64,000 bases of DNA from Oceanobacter sp045430275 (GCA_045430275.1 JAILXU010000007.1:62001-126000), one strand, 5' to 3'; counted from the stretch's first letter, positions 1-8,679 are shown. The notes: generated from the sequence alone by a model not told the origin. Numbers and translations are program-made.

Positions 1-3000
1 CATTCAGACTGGAGAACAAGCGCGCATGCCGACACGCCTCTTGCGCAACCCAGAGGCCCAGATCCCGAATCAGCCCACGCTGCTCCGCAATGGGAATAAA
101 TTCACTCGGGCTGATACACCCCAGCGTCGAAGACGTCCAGCGCATCAGCAGTTCGTAGCCAGACAACTGTCCACACGGCAAATGAAACTTGGGCTGGACA
201 TGCATTTGCAGTTCGTTGCGAGACAAAGCCAGCGCTAACTGGCGTGCGATTTCCGCTTCGTAGCGGACTTTCTCGGCCATTGCACGCTCGTAAAACGCCA
301 CATTTCCCCGACCGCGCGCTTTTGCCTGATACAAGGCCATGTCCGCCCGTGACAGCATCACATCCGGGGACACATCAGTGCCATCGAACACGTACACGCC
401 CATACTGGTGCCGGTCATGATTTCCCGAAAGTCGATCAATACCGGCTGACTGATCGCGGCGACCAGACGCTCACACAACGGCGCAATTTCAGACGCGTCC
501 TCCACATCCGACATGATAATGACAAACTCATCACCGCCCAGGCGCGCCACCATATCTTGTGCCCGAATGGCCCCTGTCAAACGCAAGGCAACCTGCTGCA
601 GCAATTTGTCACCCGTGGGGTGGCCCTGCGTGTCATTCACGTCTTTGAAGTGATCCAGATCGAGAATCAGCAAAGCAAACTGGCTGCCCGCCATCAGGGC
701 GCGACCACGCTCCTGTTCCAGCGTTTCCAGAAATCGGCGGCGATTGGGTAAACCGGTCAGCGGATCATTATAAGCCAGCTCCCGGATTTGCTGTTCTGCA
801 GCCTGGCGTTCGGAGATATCGTGAAAAATCACCACAGCACCCGTCAGCTCATCGTCACGCACGATGGGCGTACTCCAGTACTCGACCGGAAAATAGCTGC
901 CATCTTTACGCCAGAGCACTTCATCTTCCACGTGATACGACTGCCCAACCACAGCGGCTCGGCCCATGCGACAATCGCTCCGCGCCAGGGGCCGACCACA
1001 CGCACTGGCGTAGTGAATCAATTCATGATTGCACCGCCCGACCATTTCAGATACGCTATAACCCAGCATGCGCGCGGCGGCTGGATTCACGAACGTCATC
1101 ACGCCCTGGGTATCCAACCCAAAAATACCTTCGTTGGAAAACTCCAGCAGCAAGCGGGATTGCTCTTCCGCCTTGTTGAGTGCCTGCTCGGTTTCCAGCC
1201 GTTCAGTGATGTCATCCACAATCCAGATCACACCCTTGCTCAAGTCCGCTGGACGGTTCTCATCCATCGCCCGTCCCGACAAACTGACCCACACCCGGCT
1301 ACCATCCTGGCGTGACAGCGGGTATTCAACCTGAAACAGATCCTGGTAGGCCAACTGGCGATAGTACTGCTGACCGAATGTCTGAAAATGCACTTCATCA
1401 ATGTGCAACTGCCGCATGCTGATCTGGGCCATGTCGGCTGCCGATGCAAAACCGAAAATATCCGCCAGACGCTGATTACCCTGTTCAAATACCCTGTCGC
1501 CCTTCAGCATCATGATGCCGACATTGGCATTTTGAAAAATAGCGTTTAGCTGCGATTCACGCTGGTGCATTCGGTGCAGCATGGCCTTGCGATCATCAAT
1601 GTTCTGAATCATTCCGACCAGAAATTGCTGACCGTCGTAATCCACGCGAGAAACCGACACCTCCGCGCATTCGCAGTAATCACGGGCGAAGCACTGGCTT
1701 TCAAAGCTGACTTGCTCAACACCGTCTTTCATTCGTTGCAGGGCTGTCAGATTGTCACGGGCAAAACGGGCATTCAGCGCGTGCAGGGAAATAACGTCTT
1801 TATTGGTTTGCCCGAGCAAATGTCGGGCGCTGTGGTTGGCGTATATCAGATTTAACGACGCATCAGCTACTAATACGTACAGTGGGTCGGGCGATATATT
1901 GACAATCGCATTCAGAAAACCCAATTCCTTTTCAGCTTCAATTCTGGAGGTCACATCCACCAGATAACCGTGGTAATGCGTGATCAAACCGCTGTCATTG
2001 CGAATGCAGGTGGTCTGATCCAAGACACTGATCCAGGTGCCAAACCGGGTTTTCAACCGATACGGCAAATGCACAAAAACGGACGACTGATCCTGTCCCC
2101 CCACTTCTTCCGCCACCCGATCCAGATCATCCGGGTGAATCAGGTCAACGTAATCATGCCGTCCACACACAAAATCATCCGCCGAATACCCCAGCCGCTC
2201 AAGCACGTTGGCCGACACATATTCCACCGGCCAGCCTTCGGCGTTGCGCCACTTGAACAGCATTACCGGGCCGTCCACAAACAGATCCCGCTCCTGCTTC
2301 AGGTTGGCTTCAGTCAACTTCAGATCAGTAATATCCGAGTGGGTGCCGATCACTCGCAACGGTTTTCCGTGCTCGTCCCACTCGACCACCCGGCCACGAT
2401 CATTGACCCAGATCCAGGAACCGTCGCGGTGACGCAAGCGATGCTGGCAACTGTAATGATCGATTTTGCCATCCAGATGCTGCTGCAAGGTATGCAGGAC
2501 GCGCTTCTTGTCCGCCGGATGAATGCGATGCTCCCAGCTACTGACGTCCGGGGCAATTTCCTGCAACGAATAGCCCAACATATCGGCCCAGTGATCATTC
2601 AGAATCACCTGACCCGTGCGGGTGTTCCAGTCCCAGGTACCAATGGCGGAGTTATTGAGGGAAAACCGCAGGCGTTTGTATTCTTCCCGCAGCACGGACT
2701 CGGTGCAGCCCAATACAGGTTCAACGCTCAGTGCAAGAGCCTGGCTGCGCTCCCCAAGACGCTGAATAAAGGTGACTTCCATGCTTTTCTTTTGATCGCC
2801 GACCGTGAACAGAAAGTAATCGCTGGCACCCGGTGTTGCCTGACGCAAAAACCGCAAGAGCGAGTGGCTTTCAGGTGCAGACATGTAACGTTGCAAGTCA
2901 CCATGGTCGTCTTTTGCCGCATTCGCCCACTGTTGCCAATGGCTATTGGCGTACGTGACTTGTTCGCTGGCGGTATCCACCACCACGATTGGCACGGCCA

Positions 3001-3037
3001 TCAACTCGTACAAAAAGCAAAGACCTCGAGTCAGCAC
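1..3037 (-). CDS. PAS-GGDEF-EAL signalling protein (partial, 3' end beyond window)
   Basis: About 1,012 residues are visible; the C-terminus runs off the left edge. After an N-terminal PAS-like segment come about five PAS/PAC units, then a GGDEF domain with an intact GGDEF motif (RLGGDEFVII). An RxxD inhibitory-site pattern (RAQD) lies five residues before it. An EAL domain then begins, but its signature reads ELLMRW rather than EALxRW; the metal-binding Glu is kept. The likely role is c-di-GMP synthesis and/or breakdown in response to several PAS inputs. The GTG start is chosen because GGGAG lies about 6 nt upstream; an ATG 12 codons later has a weaker ribosome site. No transmembrane segment is evident, so it is probably cytosolic. 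The domain calls are firm, but whether the EAL part is active cannot be judged from half a domain. Confidence 0.88.
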   Translation of the reverse strand, partial: MLTRGLCFLYELMAVPIVVVDTASEQVTYANSHWQQWANAAKDDHGDLQRYMSAPESHSLLRFLRQATPGASDYFLFTVGDQKKSMEVTFIQRLGERSQALALSVEPVLGCTESVLREEYKRLRFSLNNSAIGTWDWNTRTGQVILNDHWADMLGYSLQEIAPDVSSWEHRIHPADKKRVLHTLQQHLDGKIDHYSCQHRLRHRDGSWIWVNDRGRVVEWDEHGKPLRVIGTHSDITDLKLTEANLKQERDLFVDGPVMLFKWRNAEGWPVEYVSANVLERLGYSADDFVCGRHDYVDLIHPDDLDRVAEEVGGQDQSSVFVHLPYRLKTRFGTWISVLDQTTCIRNDSGLITHYHGYLVDVTSRIEAEKELGFLNAIVNISPDPLYVLVADASLNLIYANHSARHLLGQTNKDVISLHALNARFARDNLTALQRMKDGVEQVSFESQCFARDYCECAEVSVSRVDYDGQQFLVGMIQNIDDRKAMLHRMHQRESQLNAIFQNANVGIMMLKGDRVFEQGNQRLADIFGFASAADMAQISMRQLHIDEVHFQTFGQQYYRQLAYQDLFQVEYPLSRQDGSRVWVSLSGRAMDENRPADLSKGVIWIVDDITERLETEQALNKAEEQSRLLLEFSNEGIFGLDTQGVMTFVNPAAARMLGYSVSEMVGRCNHELIHYASACGRPLARSDCRMGRAAVVGQSYHVEDEVLWRKDGSYFPVEYWSTPIVRDDELTGAVVIFHDISERQAAEQQIRELAYNDPLTGLPNRRRFLETLEQERGRALMAGSQFALLILDLDHFKDVNDTQGHPTGDKLLQQVALRLTGAIRAQDMVARLGGDEFVIIMSDVEDASEIAPLCERLVAAISQPVLIDFREIMTGTSMGVYVFDGTDVSPDVMLSRADMALYQAKARGRGNVAFYERAMAEKVRYEAEIARQLALALSRNELQMHVQPKFHLPCGQLSGYELLMRWTSSTLGCISPSEFIPIAEQRGLIRDLGLWVAQEACRHARLFSSLN

Positions 3038-3278
3038 ATGTTTCTCCCGCCTGATACAGACACTCGGATGTCTGGGGCTTTCTGTTATTCGATATTCTGT
3101 TGTTCGGTATAAAGACGACACCGGATATAGCCACTATCCCAGTGTGCGGGCCAATCATATAGTAGACAAAAAGCGATGCAATCCCGCGCTATTGCTATCT
3201 TTCCAGTGACAATTCTATTGATAACCGTTGCTCTAGAGGACGCTCTCGTTTCCATCGAATCTCACTCTCGTTCTCACG

Positions 3279-3350
3279 CAACTACGCAACTACGCACCTA
3301 CGCACCTACGCAACTACGCAACTACGCAACTACGCAACTACGCGACTACG
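3279..3350. repeat. 8-bp tandem repeat, nine units of CAACTACG
   Basis: Nine consecutive 8-bp units are seen. Six are exactly CAACTACG, two are CACCTACG and the last is CGACTACG. The array lies between the start of the PAS-GGDEF gene and the sigma-54 promoter of the FNT channel gene, and no convincing gene covers it. Eight is not a multiple of three, so copy-number change would alter spacing rather than keep a reading frame. Within this array it could affect upstream activator spacing, which is inference. Confidence 0.95.
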
Positions 3351-3373
3351 GTGGAGCCAGATCAGCCCAAGCC

Positions 3374-3400
3374 TGCACCATAAAACAGCCCAAGCACCAC
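3374..3400. promoter_or_regulatory. possible NtrC half-sites upstream of the FNT gene
   Basis: TGCACCA (3374-3380) and GCACCAC (3394-3400) resemble half of the NtrC dyad TGCACC-N5-GGTGCA. They lie about 90-110 nt upstream of the -24 element at 3486, a usual enhancer distance. The second halves are poor, so this is tentative. Confidence 0.35.
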
Positions 3401-3484
3401 AAATGCGCCAGAATATGGCACACACCTGTTCTATTTCTGCTCCAAAAACCCGATTTCCCTATCTTTTACCGGGATTTTCAAATC

Positions 3485-3500
3485 TGGCACGTATCTCGCT
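3485..3500 (+). promoter_or_regulatory. sigma-54 promoter of the FNT channel gene
   Basis: TGGCACGTATCTCGCT has the GG-N10-GC spacing of RpoN promoters (GG 3486-3487, GC 3498-3499) and a full TGGCACG -24 box. Transcription would start near 3511, only a few bases before the first leader hairpin at 3514. This fits NtrC-type nitrogen control. Confidence 0.75.
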
Positions 3501-3513
3501 TTAACCAAACCAT

Positions 3514-3606
3514 CCAATGATTAACGGCGATCATTTGGCATCCAACAACGGCGTTTGCACTTCTGGCTTCTCAACACGAGCGGTCGGTCGGGCAAGTGCC
3601 GTTTTT
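3514..3606 (+). promoter_or_regulatory. ANTAR-type (NasT) antitermination leader of the FNT gene
   Basis: Hairpin P1 has stem AATGAT/ATCATT (3516-3521/3530-3535), a T-G closing pair and hexaloop AACGGC (3523-3528). Hairpin P2 has stem CAAC/GTTTG with the same hexaloop AACGGC (3547-3552). The 3' side of P2 overlaps the left arm of a terminator (GCACTT 3557-3562 with AAGTGC 3594-3599, flanked by AACG/CGTT) followed by five Ts at 3602-3606. Two hexaloops with A at position 1 and G at position 4, the second competing with a terminator, is the known target form for ANTAR antiterminators. NasT is encoded at 42374. The fold was drawn by hand. Confidence 0.7.
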
Positions 3607-3708
3607 GGTTTTTGGGCCATCCACAGCGTTGTGACGATCACCTCAATATTTTTTAAACCCGGACATGTCCGGTTCAGGCTCCGACCCTTACCCAAAAAGG
3701 AAATCATT

Positions 3709-4554
3709 ATGTCCTATCTCGCTCCTGCCGAGTTCGTCACCAAAATGGTTGACGCTGGTGAAGAAAAGATTCACATGTCCACACGCGACACCGTGATCCG
3801 GGCTTTTATGGCCGGTGCCATTCTGGCGCTGGCGGCGGTATTTGCGATTACCGTCGCTACCAAGACCGGGTCGTTACTGGTCGGCTCCATTCTGTTCCCG
3901 GTTGGTTTTATCATGCTGTATCTGATGAAGTTTGACCTGCTGACCGGTGTGTTCACTCTGGTGCCACTGGCGCTGCTCGATAAGCGCCCAGGCGTCAATA
4001 TGCAGCAACTGCTGCGTAACTGGGGGCTGGTTTTCATTGGCAATTTCGCCGGAGCGCTGACCGTCGCCTTTATGATGTCGTTTATTCTGACCTACGGTTA
4101 CAACACCGACGGCGGTGCCATTGCCGCAAAAGTAGCCAGCATCGGTGAATCTCGCACACTGGGCTATGCCTCACACGGAGCCGACGGCTGGTTCACTATT
4201 TTCATTCGCGGCATGCTGTGTAACTGGATGGTCTCCATGGGCGTGGTGGGCGCGATGATTTCCACCTCGGCCACCGGCAAGATGGCCGCCATGTGGATGC
4301 CGATCATGCTGTTTTTCTTTATGGGCTTCGAGCACTCCATCGTGAACATGTTCCTGTTCCCGTTCTCCATGATCATGGGCGGTGAATTCACCTTTATGGA
4401 ATACGTTGTCTGGAACGAGCTGCCGACTGCGCTGGGTAATCTGGTGGGTGGTTTCTGTCTGGTCGGTCTGCCACTGTACATGACCCACGTTCGCACCAAG
4501 GCCAAAGCCAAGGCGACGCTGGACACCACCACAGGCACAACTCGCACCGCATAA
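3709..4554 (+). CDS. formate/nitrite transporter (FNT) family channel, probable nitrite channel
   Basis: This 281-residue polytopic membrane protein of the FocA/NirC family has about six hydrophobic spans. FNT-like segments include FDLLTGVFTLVPLALL and the loop FMGFEHSIVNMFLFP. FNT proteins are pentameric inner-membrane channels for formate, nitrite or related monovalent anions. The nitrogen-type promoter and leader, and the nitrate genes elsewhere in the window, favour nitrite. The ATG at 3709 is chosen because AAGG (3697-3700) precedes it and the family N-terminus begins here; an upstream in-frame ATG lies inside the regulatory leader. A 14-bp perfect palindrome, CCGGACATGTCCGG (3659-3672), sits between leader terminator and start. 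The gene is followed by strong hairpins and then by a PP2C-kinase gene. Substrate assignment is inferred. Confidence 0.87.
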   Translation: MSYLAPAEFVTKMVDAGEEKIHMSTRDTVIRAFMAGAILALAAVFAITVATKTGSLLVGSILFPVGFIMLYLMKFDLLTGVFTLVPLALLDKRPGVNMQQLLRNWGLVFIGNFAGALTVAFMMSFILTYGYNTDGGAIAAKVASIGESRTLGYASHGADGWFTIFIRGMLCNWMVSMGVVGAMISTSATGKMAAMWMPIMLFFFMGFEHSIVNMFLFPFSMIMGGEFTFMEYVVWNELPTALGNLVGGFCLVGLPLYMTHVRTKAKAKATLDTTTGTTRTA

Positions 4555-4569
4555 CCGGTTTTAGCCTTG

Positions 4570-4657
4570 CCCTGCCTGGCAGCAGAAGTTTTTGAGAGGG
4601 GCTTCTGGAACAGGATGTCAGGCAGGGAGTCACAAGGCTCCCTTCCCCCTTTTTTTG
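4570..4657 (+). terminator. hairpins and T-run between the FNT gene and the kinase gene
   Basis: An outer stem CCCTGCCTG/CAGGCAGGG (4570-4578/4619-4627) encloses a CAGAAG/CTTCTG stem. A second stem GGGAG/CTCCC (4625-4629/4638-4642) overlaps its right arm and is followed by C and T runs ending at 4657. The two stems share bases and so are mutually exclusive. Some read-through into the kinase gene is plausible. Confidence 0.7.
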
Positions 4658-4683
4658 TGCTTTGAGACTCCCGGATAATAACC

Positions 4684-6423
4684 ATGAACACTCGGCTTAC
4701 CATCACTATTGGCCAGTATTCTGATGCCGGTCTCAAGCCCGTCAATCAGGACTGTTACGGCCTGATCGAACCCGACACCTCACAGCAACACCTCAAAGGC
4801 ATTTGCGCCGCCGTGGCCGATGGCATCAGCAGCAGTGATGTCAGCCATCAAGCCAGCGAAACTGCTATCCATACTCTGCTCGACGATTATTACGCCAGCC
4901 CGGAAACCTGGACCGTGCAGCGCGCAGGTTGCGGCATTATTCAGGCCATCAACGCCTGGCTCTACTCCCAGTCACGACGCAGCGAACACCGTTACGACCT
5001 GAACAAGGGTTATGTCTGCACCCTCAGCGCCCTGATTCTGCGTGAACGCACCGCGCATCTGTTTCACGTTGGTGACAGCCGCATTTATCGGCTGCGACAG
5101 GGCGGTCTGGAGCAACTGACCAACGACCATCGTATCTGGGAATCCTCAGAGAAAAGCTACCTCGCCCGCGCACTGGGCATGGCCGATCACATTGAGGTTG
5201 ATTATCGTGCTGTCGCTATCGAGCCAGACGATGTATTCCTGCTTGCCACCGACGGCATTTTTGAATTTATCAGCCCGGAAGCTATTTGCTCCGAGCTGGC
5301 ACGCAACCGCGACAACCTGGCATTGGCTGCCCAGCACATTGCCGAACAGGCGCTGGCGCTGGGCAGTGACGACAATCTCACCCTGCAACTGATCCGGGTG
5401 ATGCAATTGCCTTCCGGGCACGACCGCACACTGGTGCCAGAAGCTCGCGTGCTGCCATTGCCTCCTGCGCTGGAAGCCGGAATGCAGTGCGACGGCTACC
5501 GCATTCTGCGCAATATTCACACGTCCAGCCGCAGCCACGTTTTTCTGGCTGAAGACATCCACAGCCACCAGCGAGTGGCGCTGAAAGTCCCCTCGGTGGA
5601 GCATCAGCACGATCAGGACTACCTCGACCGCCTGATGATGGAAGAATGGATCGCCAAGCGGCTGCACAGCCCTCATATCATTCAGGCGCACCCGCATGAT
5701 CAGCCTCGTACCTGCCTGTACACCGCCACTGAATATCGTGAAGGACAAACCCTGAGCCAGTGGATCAACGACCACCCGGCACCGACACTGGAACAGGTGC
5801 GTGACATCATTGAGCAGGTCGCCCGTGGCTTGCGTGCTTTCCATCGTCAGGAAATGCTGCATCAGGACATTAAGCCCGACAATCTGCTGATCGACGCTCA
5901 GGGCACCGTGATCATCATCGACTTCGGCTCTACCTGCATCACCGGGCTGGAAGACATTCCCCTGCAGAGTCCACAAACACTGCCGGGTACGGCCCTGTAT
6001 ATGGCCCCGGAATATTTTCTTGGTCTGGGAGGCAGTCCGGCGTCGGATCAATATTCGCTGGGGGTACTGGCCTATCACCTGCTGACCGGCACCTTCCCCT
6101 ACGGCACCGCGGTGGCTCAATGCCAGTCCGCCGCCGCGCAACGACGGCTGCGCTATCGCAGCATTCTGATTGATGAAGAAACCGAGGTGCCTGCCTGGGT
6201 CGATCACGCCATTCACAAAGCGACTCGAATCGAACCTCACAAGCGCTATCAGGATGTGTTTGAGTTTGTTCACGACCTGCGCCATCCAAACCCGCATTTC
6301 CTGCGTCAAAGCCGACCACCGCTGATCGAGCGCAACCCGGTGGTGTTCTGGCAAACCATGGCGGCCATCGAACTGATCATCATCCTGATACTGTGCCAAC
6401 ACATGCTAACCGGGCCGACCTGA
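4684..6423 (+). CDS. PP2C phosphatase-Ser/Thr kinase fusion with C-terminal membrane anchor (first copy)
   Basis: The 579 residues carry two opposed enzymes. Residues about 5-240 form a PP2C phosphatase with the metal-binding acidic set: NQD (D23), VADG (D46), HVGDSR (D131), LATDG (D190) and GSDDN (D229/D230). Residues about 270-530 form a Hanks-type kinase with VALK Lys (K301), HQDIKPDN (D395, N400), DFG (413-415) and APE (441-443). The glycine-rich loop is not canonical. Residues about 555-575 are hydrophobic, so the enzyme is probably tail-anchored with both domains in the cytosol. It follows the FNT channel gene after a terminator-like structure. A second copy lies after the NarK-type transporter at 39099. 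Similar fusions are known beside nitrate genes in pseudomonads. Targets are unknown; control of uptake is inference. Confidence 0.9.
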   Translation: MNTRLTITIGQYSDAGLKPVNQDCYGLIEPDTSQQHLKGICAAVADGISSSDVSHQASETAIHTLLDDYYASPETWTVQRAGCGIIQAINAWLYSQSRRSEHRYDLNKGYVCTLSALILRERTAHLFHVGDSRIYRLRQGGLEQLTNDHRIWESSEKSYLARALGMADHIEVDYRAVAIEPDDVFLLATDGIFEFISPEAICSELARNRDNLALAAQHIAEQALALGSDDNLTLQLIRVMQLPSGHDRTLVPEARVLPLPPALEAGMQCDGYRILRNIHTSSRSHVFLAEDIHSHQRVALKVPSVEHQHDQDYLDRLMMEEWIAKRLHSPHIIQAHPHDQPRTCLYTATEYREGQTLSQWINDHPAPTLEQVRDIIEQVARGLRAFHRQEMLHQDIKPDNLLIDAQGTVIIIDFGSTCITGLEDIPLQSPQTLPGTALYMAPEYFLGLGGSPASDQYSLGVLAYHLLTGTFPYGTAVAQCQSAAAQRRLRYRSILIDEETEVPAWVDHAIHKATRIEPHKRYQDVFEFVHDLRHPNPHFLRQSRPPLIERNPVVFWQTMAAIELIIILILCQHMLTGPT

Positions 6424-6491
6424 CAAGTGGCTCGTTACCCCGTACTATGTGCGGCTCGTCATTTTTTGATTTGTTGTCCAGGAGTTATCGC

Positions 6492-7550
6492 ATGTCTGAG
6501 TCCACTATTCGCCTGACGGAGTACAGTCACGGAGCCGGTTGTGGTTGCAAGATTTCTCCCAAAGTACTGGATCAGATTCTGCCCAGCCAACTGGAGCTGC
6601 CCCAATTCCCCAACTTGCTGGTTGGAAACAGCACCAAGGACGATGCCGCCGCCTATCAGATCGAGGGCGACAACGTGGTGCTCAGCACGACAGACTTCTT
6701 TATGCCGATTGTCGATGACCCATTCGATTTTGGCCGCATCGCCGCCACCAACGCCATCAGCGATATTTTTGCCATGGGTGGCAAGCCACTGATGGCCATC
6801 GCCATTCTTGGCTGGCCCATTGACAAACTGTCACCGGAGGTTGCCCAAAAGGTGATCGACGGCGGCCGTCAAGCCTGCGCCGAAGCCGGTATTCCGCTGG
6901 CAGGCGGCCACAGTATTGACGCCCCCGAGCCGATTTTCGGGCTGGCCGTCACAGGCCTGACGCACCGCGAGCGCCTGAAGCAGAACAATCAGGCTCAGGC
7001 CGGTGACTTGCTGTATCTCACCAAACCACTCGGCATTGGCATCCTGACCACCGCCCAGAAACAGAAAAAATTGCTGTCTGAACACACTCATCTGGCCCGC
7101 GATGTGATGTGCGAAATGAACACCGTCGGTGCCGATGTGTCCGCACTGACCGAAGTTCATGCCATCACCGACGTGACCGGTTTTGGCCTGATGGGCCACC
7201 TGTTGGAAGTCTGCGAAGGCAGCAACCTCAACGCCACGCTGGAACTGGGCCGCATTCCGGTGATCCCGGAAGCCCGCGACTATCTGGTTCAGGGCTGCAT
7301 TCCCGGCGGCACCTTGCGCAATCAGGACAGCTACGGCGACAAACTCGGCGACATGCCTGACGACATTTGCAACCTGCTGTGCGACCCACAAACCAGCGGC
7401 GGCTTGCTGATTGCGGTGTCACCGGAACAATCACCAGCACTCGAAGCGCTGCTGCGCCAGGCCAGTGTTTGCCATCAGGCCATCGGCCTGCTTGACCATC
7501 CGGCACCCAACGGCGAGCCACGCATTCAGGTCGCCGGGGAACTGCTATGA
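6492..7550 (+). CDS. selD: selenide, water dikinase
   Basis: The 352 residues match SelD length. The N-terminus carries GAGCGCKISP with the active-site Cys followed by Lys, as in E. coli SelD. ATP-binding PurM-like segments follow (TDFFMPIVDDPFDFGRIAATN) and, near the end, a DPQTSGGLL motif. SelD makes selenophosphate from selenide and ATP. The ATG at 6492 has GGAG eight nt upstream; extension to 6393 would add unrelated residues. The stop overlaps the start of mnmH (ATGA), so the two are translationally coupled. No selA, selB or selenoprotein gene is seen here, so tRNA selenation is the use the sequence supports. Confidence 0.97.
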   Translation: MSESTIRLTEYSHGAGCGCKISPKVLDQILPSQLELPQFPNLLVGNSTKDDAAAYQIEGDNVVLSTTDFFMPIVDDPFDFGRIAATNAISDIFAMGGKPLMAIAILGWPIDKLSPEVAQKVIDGGRQACAEAGIPLAGGHSIDAPEPIFGLAVTGLTHRERLKQNNQAQAGDLLYLTKPLGIGILTTAQKQKKLLSEHTHLARDVMCEMNTVGADVSALTEVHAITDVTGFGLMGHLLEVCEGSNLNATLELGRIPVIPEARDYLVQGCIPGGTLRNQDSYGDKLGDMPDDICNLLCDPQTSGGLLIAVSPEQSPALEALLRQASVCHQAIGLLDHPAPNGEPRIQVAGELL

Positions 7551-8659
7551 GCACCCAGCGCCCGGACGCCCGTGAGTTTCTGGACATATTCCTCAACGAC
7601 GCGCCCATGATCGACACACGGGCACCGGTTGAATTCGAAAAAGGTGCCTTCCCTACCAGCATCAGCCTGCCACTGATGACCAACGACGAGCGCACACTCG
7701 TCGGCACCTGCTACAAACAGCAAGGTCAGGACAAAGCCATCACACTCGGCCACGAACTGGTCAGCGGCGACATCAAGGAACAACGCGTCAACGCCTGGCT
7801 TGGTTTTGCCGAACAGTACCCTCAAGGCTATTTGTATTGCTGGCGTGGCGGCCTGCGCAGCCAAATCTGCCAACAATGGATGCGCGATGCAGACTGCGAT
7901 TACCCGCGCATTACCGGCGGCTACAAAGCCATGCGTACCTGGATTCTGGAACAGTTCGAGCGCCAGTGCCGCGAGCTACCGATGGTGACGCTGGCGGGAA
8001 AAACCGGCTGTGACAAAACCGGCTTGCTGCTGCAACTGCCGAATCAGGTTGACCTGGAAGGGCTGGCCAACCACCTTGGCTCTTCCTTTGGAAGACGTCC
8101 CTCCGGCCAACCGACCCAGCTCAACTTTGAAAATGCGCTGGCCGTCGCCATGCTCAAAGCCGAACACACCGAGGCCATGCAATCTGGCTTGCCACTGGTA
8201 CTGGAAGACGAAAGCCTGCTGATTGGGCGCTGCTCCCTGCCACTGACGCTGCGGCATGCCATGGATAAAGCACCGCTGGTGGTACTGGAAGCCAGCATCG
8301 AAGAACGCGTTGAACACACCTACCGCAACTACATTCTGCGCAAGCTTTCTGAATGGCAATCTACCGTTGGCGAAGAAACGGCCTTCGACCGCTTCGCAGA
8401 AGACCTGACCGACTCACTGCACCGGGTGCGCCGTCGCCTAGGTGGCGTGCGTTACAAGGAGTTGGGCAAAGATCTGACTCAGGCATTGGAGGCCCACAAA
8501 AACGGCGAGCCAGATGCTCACCGAGGCTGGATTTCAGCACTACTGACCGACTACTACGACCCGATGTACGAGTATCAACTCAGCAAACGCGAAGACAAGA
8601 TTGTGTTTCGGGGAAATCGGGCCGAAGTACGTGAGTTTTTATCGACTCGCCCGGAGTGA
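7547..8659 (+). CDS. mnmH: tRNA 2-selenouridine synthase
   Basis: This 370-residue SelU/YbbB protein has an N-terminal rhodanese domain, with active-site Cys in YCWRGGLRS near residue 95-105, and a C-terminal P-loop domain. MnmH geranylates and then selenates 2-thiouridine at tRNA wobble positions using selenophosphate from SelD, whose gene overlaps it by 4 nt. Oddity: the Walker A reads GKTGCDKT, with Asp where the family normally has Gly (GxxxxGKT). The codon is GAC, so a single base change from GGC would explain it. This may weaken nucleotide binding or be a sequencing error. The last 36 nt of the gene lie in a 44-bp segment that is repeated at 10693-10736. Confidence 0.95.
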   Translation: MSTQRPDAREFLDIFLNDAPMIDTRAPVEFEKGAFPTSISLPLMTNDERTLVGTCYKQQGQDKAITLGHELVSGDIKEQRVNAWLGFAEQYPQGYLYCWRGGLRSQICQQWMRDADCDYPRITGGYKAMRTWILEQFERQCRELPMVTLAGKTGCDKTGLLLQLPNQVDLEGLANHLGSSFGRRPSGQPTQLNFENALAVAMLKAEHTEAMQSGLPLVLEDESLLIGRCSLPLTLRHAMDKAPLVVLEASIEERVEHTYRNYILRKLSEWQSTVGEETAFDRFAEDLTDSLHRVRRRLGGVRYKELGKDLTQALEAHKNGEPDAHRGWISALLTDYYDPMYEYQLSKREDKIVFRGNRAEVREFLSTRPE

Positions 8660-8667
8660 TGGGCTGG
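8624..8667. repeat. left copy of 44-bp direct repeat (mnmH 3' end)
   Basis: This copy covers the last 12 codons of mnmH plus 8 nt downstream. The right copy at 10693-10736 is identical over the final 35 bp and differs at only two positions in the first nine, both silent third-codon positions. Together they bracket an AT-rich 2-kb segment. The arrangement resembles attL/attR of an element inserted in a gene 3' end. Confidence 0.85.
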
Positions 8668-8679
8668 CAGAAAGCCAGC
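8663..8679 (+). terminator. mnmH: hairpin after mnmH
   Basis: Stem GCTGGC/GCCAGC with loop AGAAA lies just after the mnmH stop and partly inside the repeat. There is no T-run, so termination strength is uncertain. Confidence 0.4.

Noticed and set aside
1970..3112. 380-codon plus-strand frame in the first 3 kb
   Set aside because: It lies opposite the PAS/GGDEF gene, whose minus-strand translation contains unmistakable domains.
3279..3350. CRISPR array
   Set aside because: The units are 8 bp with no spacers, so this is a simple tandem repeat.
3176..3520. Frame translating the 8-bp repeat as a repetitive peptide
   Set aside because: The peptide repetition is only a by-product of the DNA repeat; the frame runs into the promoter and has no ribosome site.
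5146..6402. Long minus-strand frame opposite the first PP2C-kinase gene
   Set aside because: The plus-strand product has all catalytic motifs, while this one resembles no family and has shadow composition.
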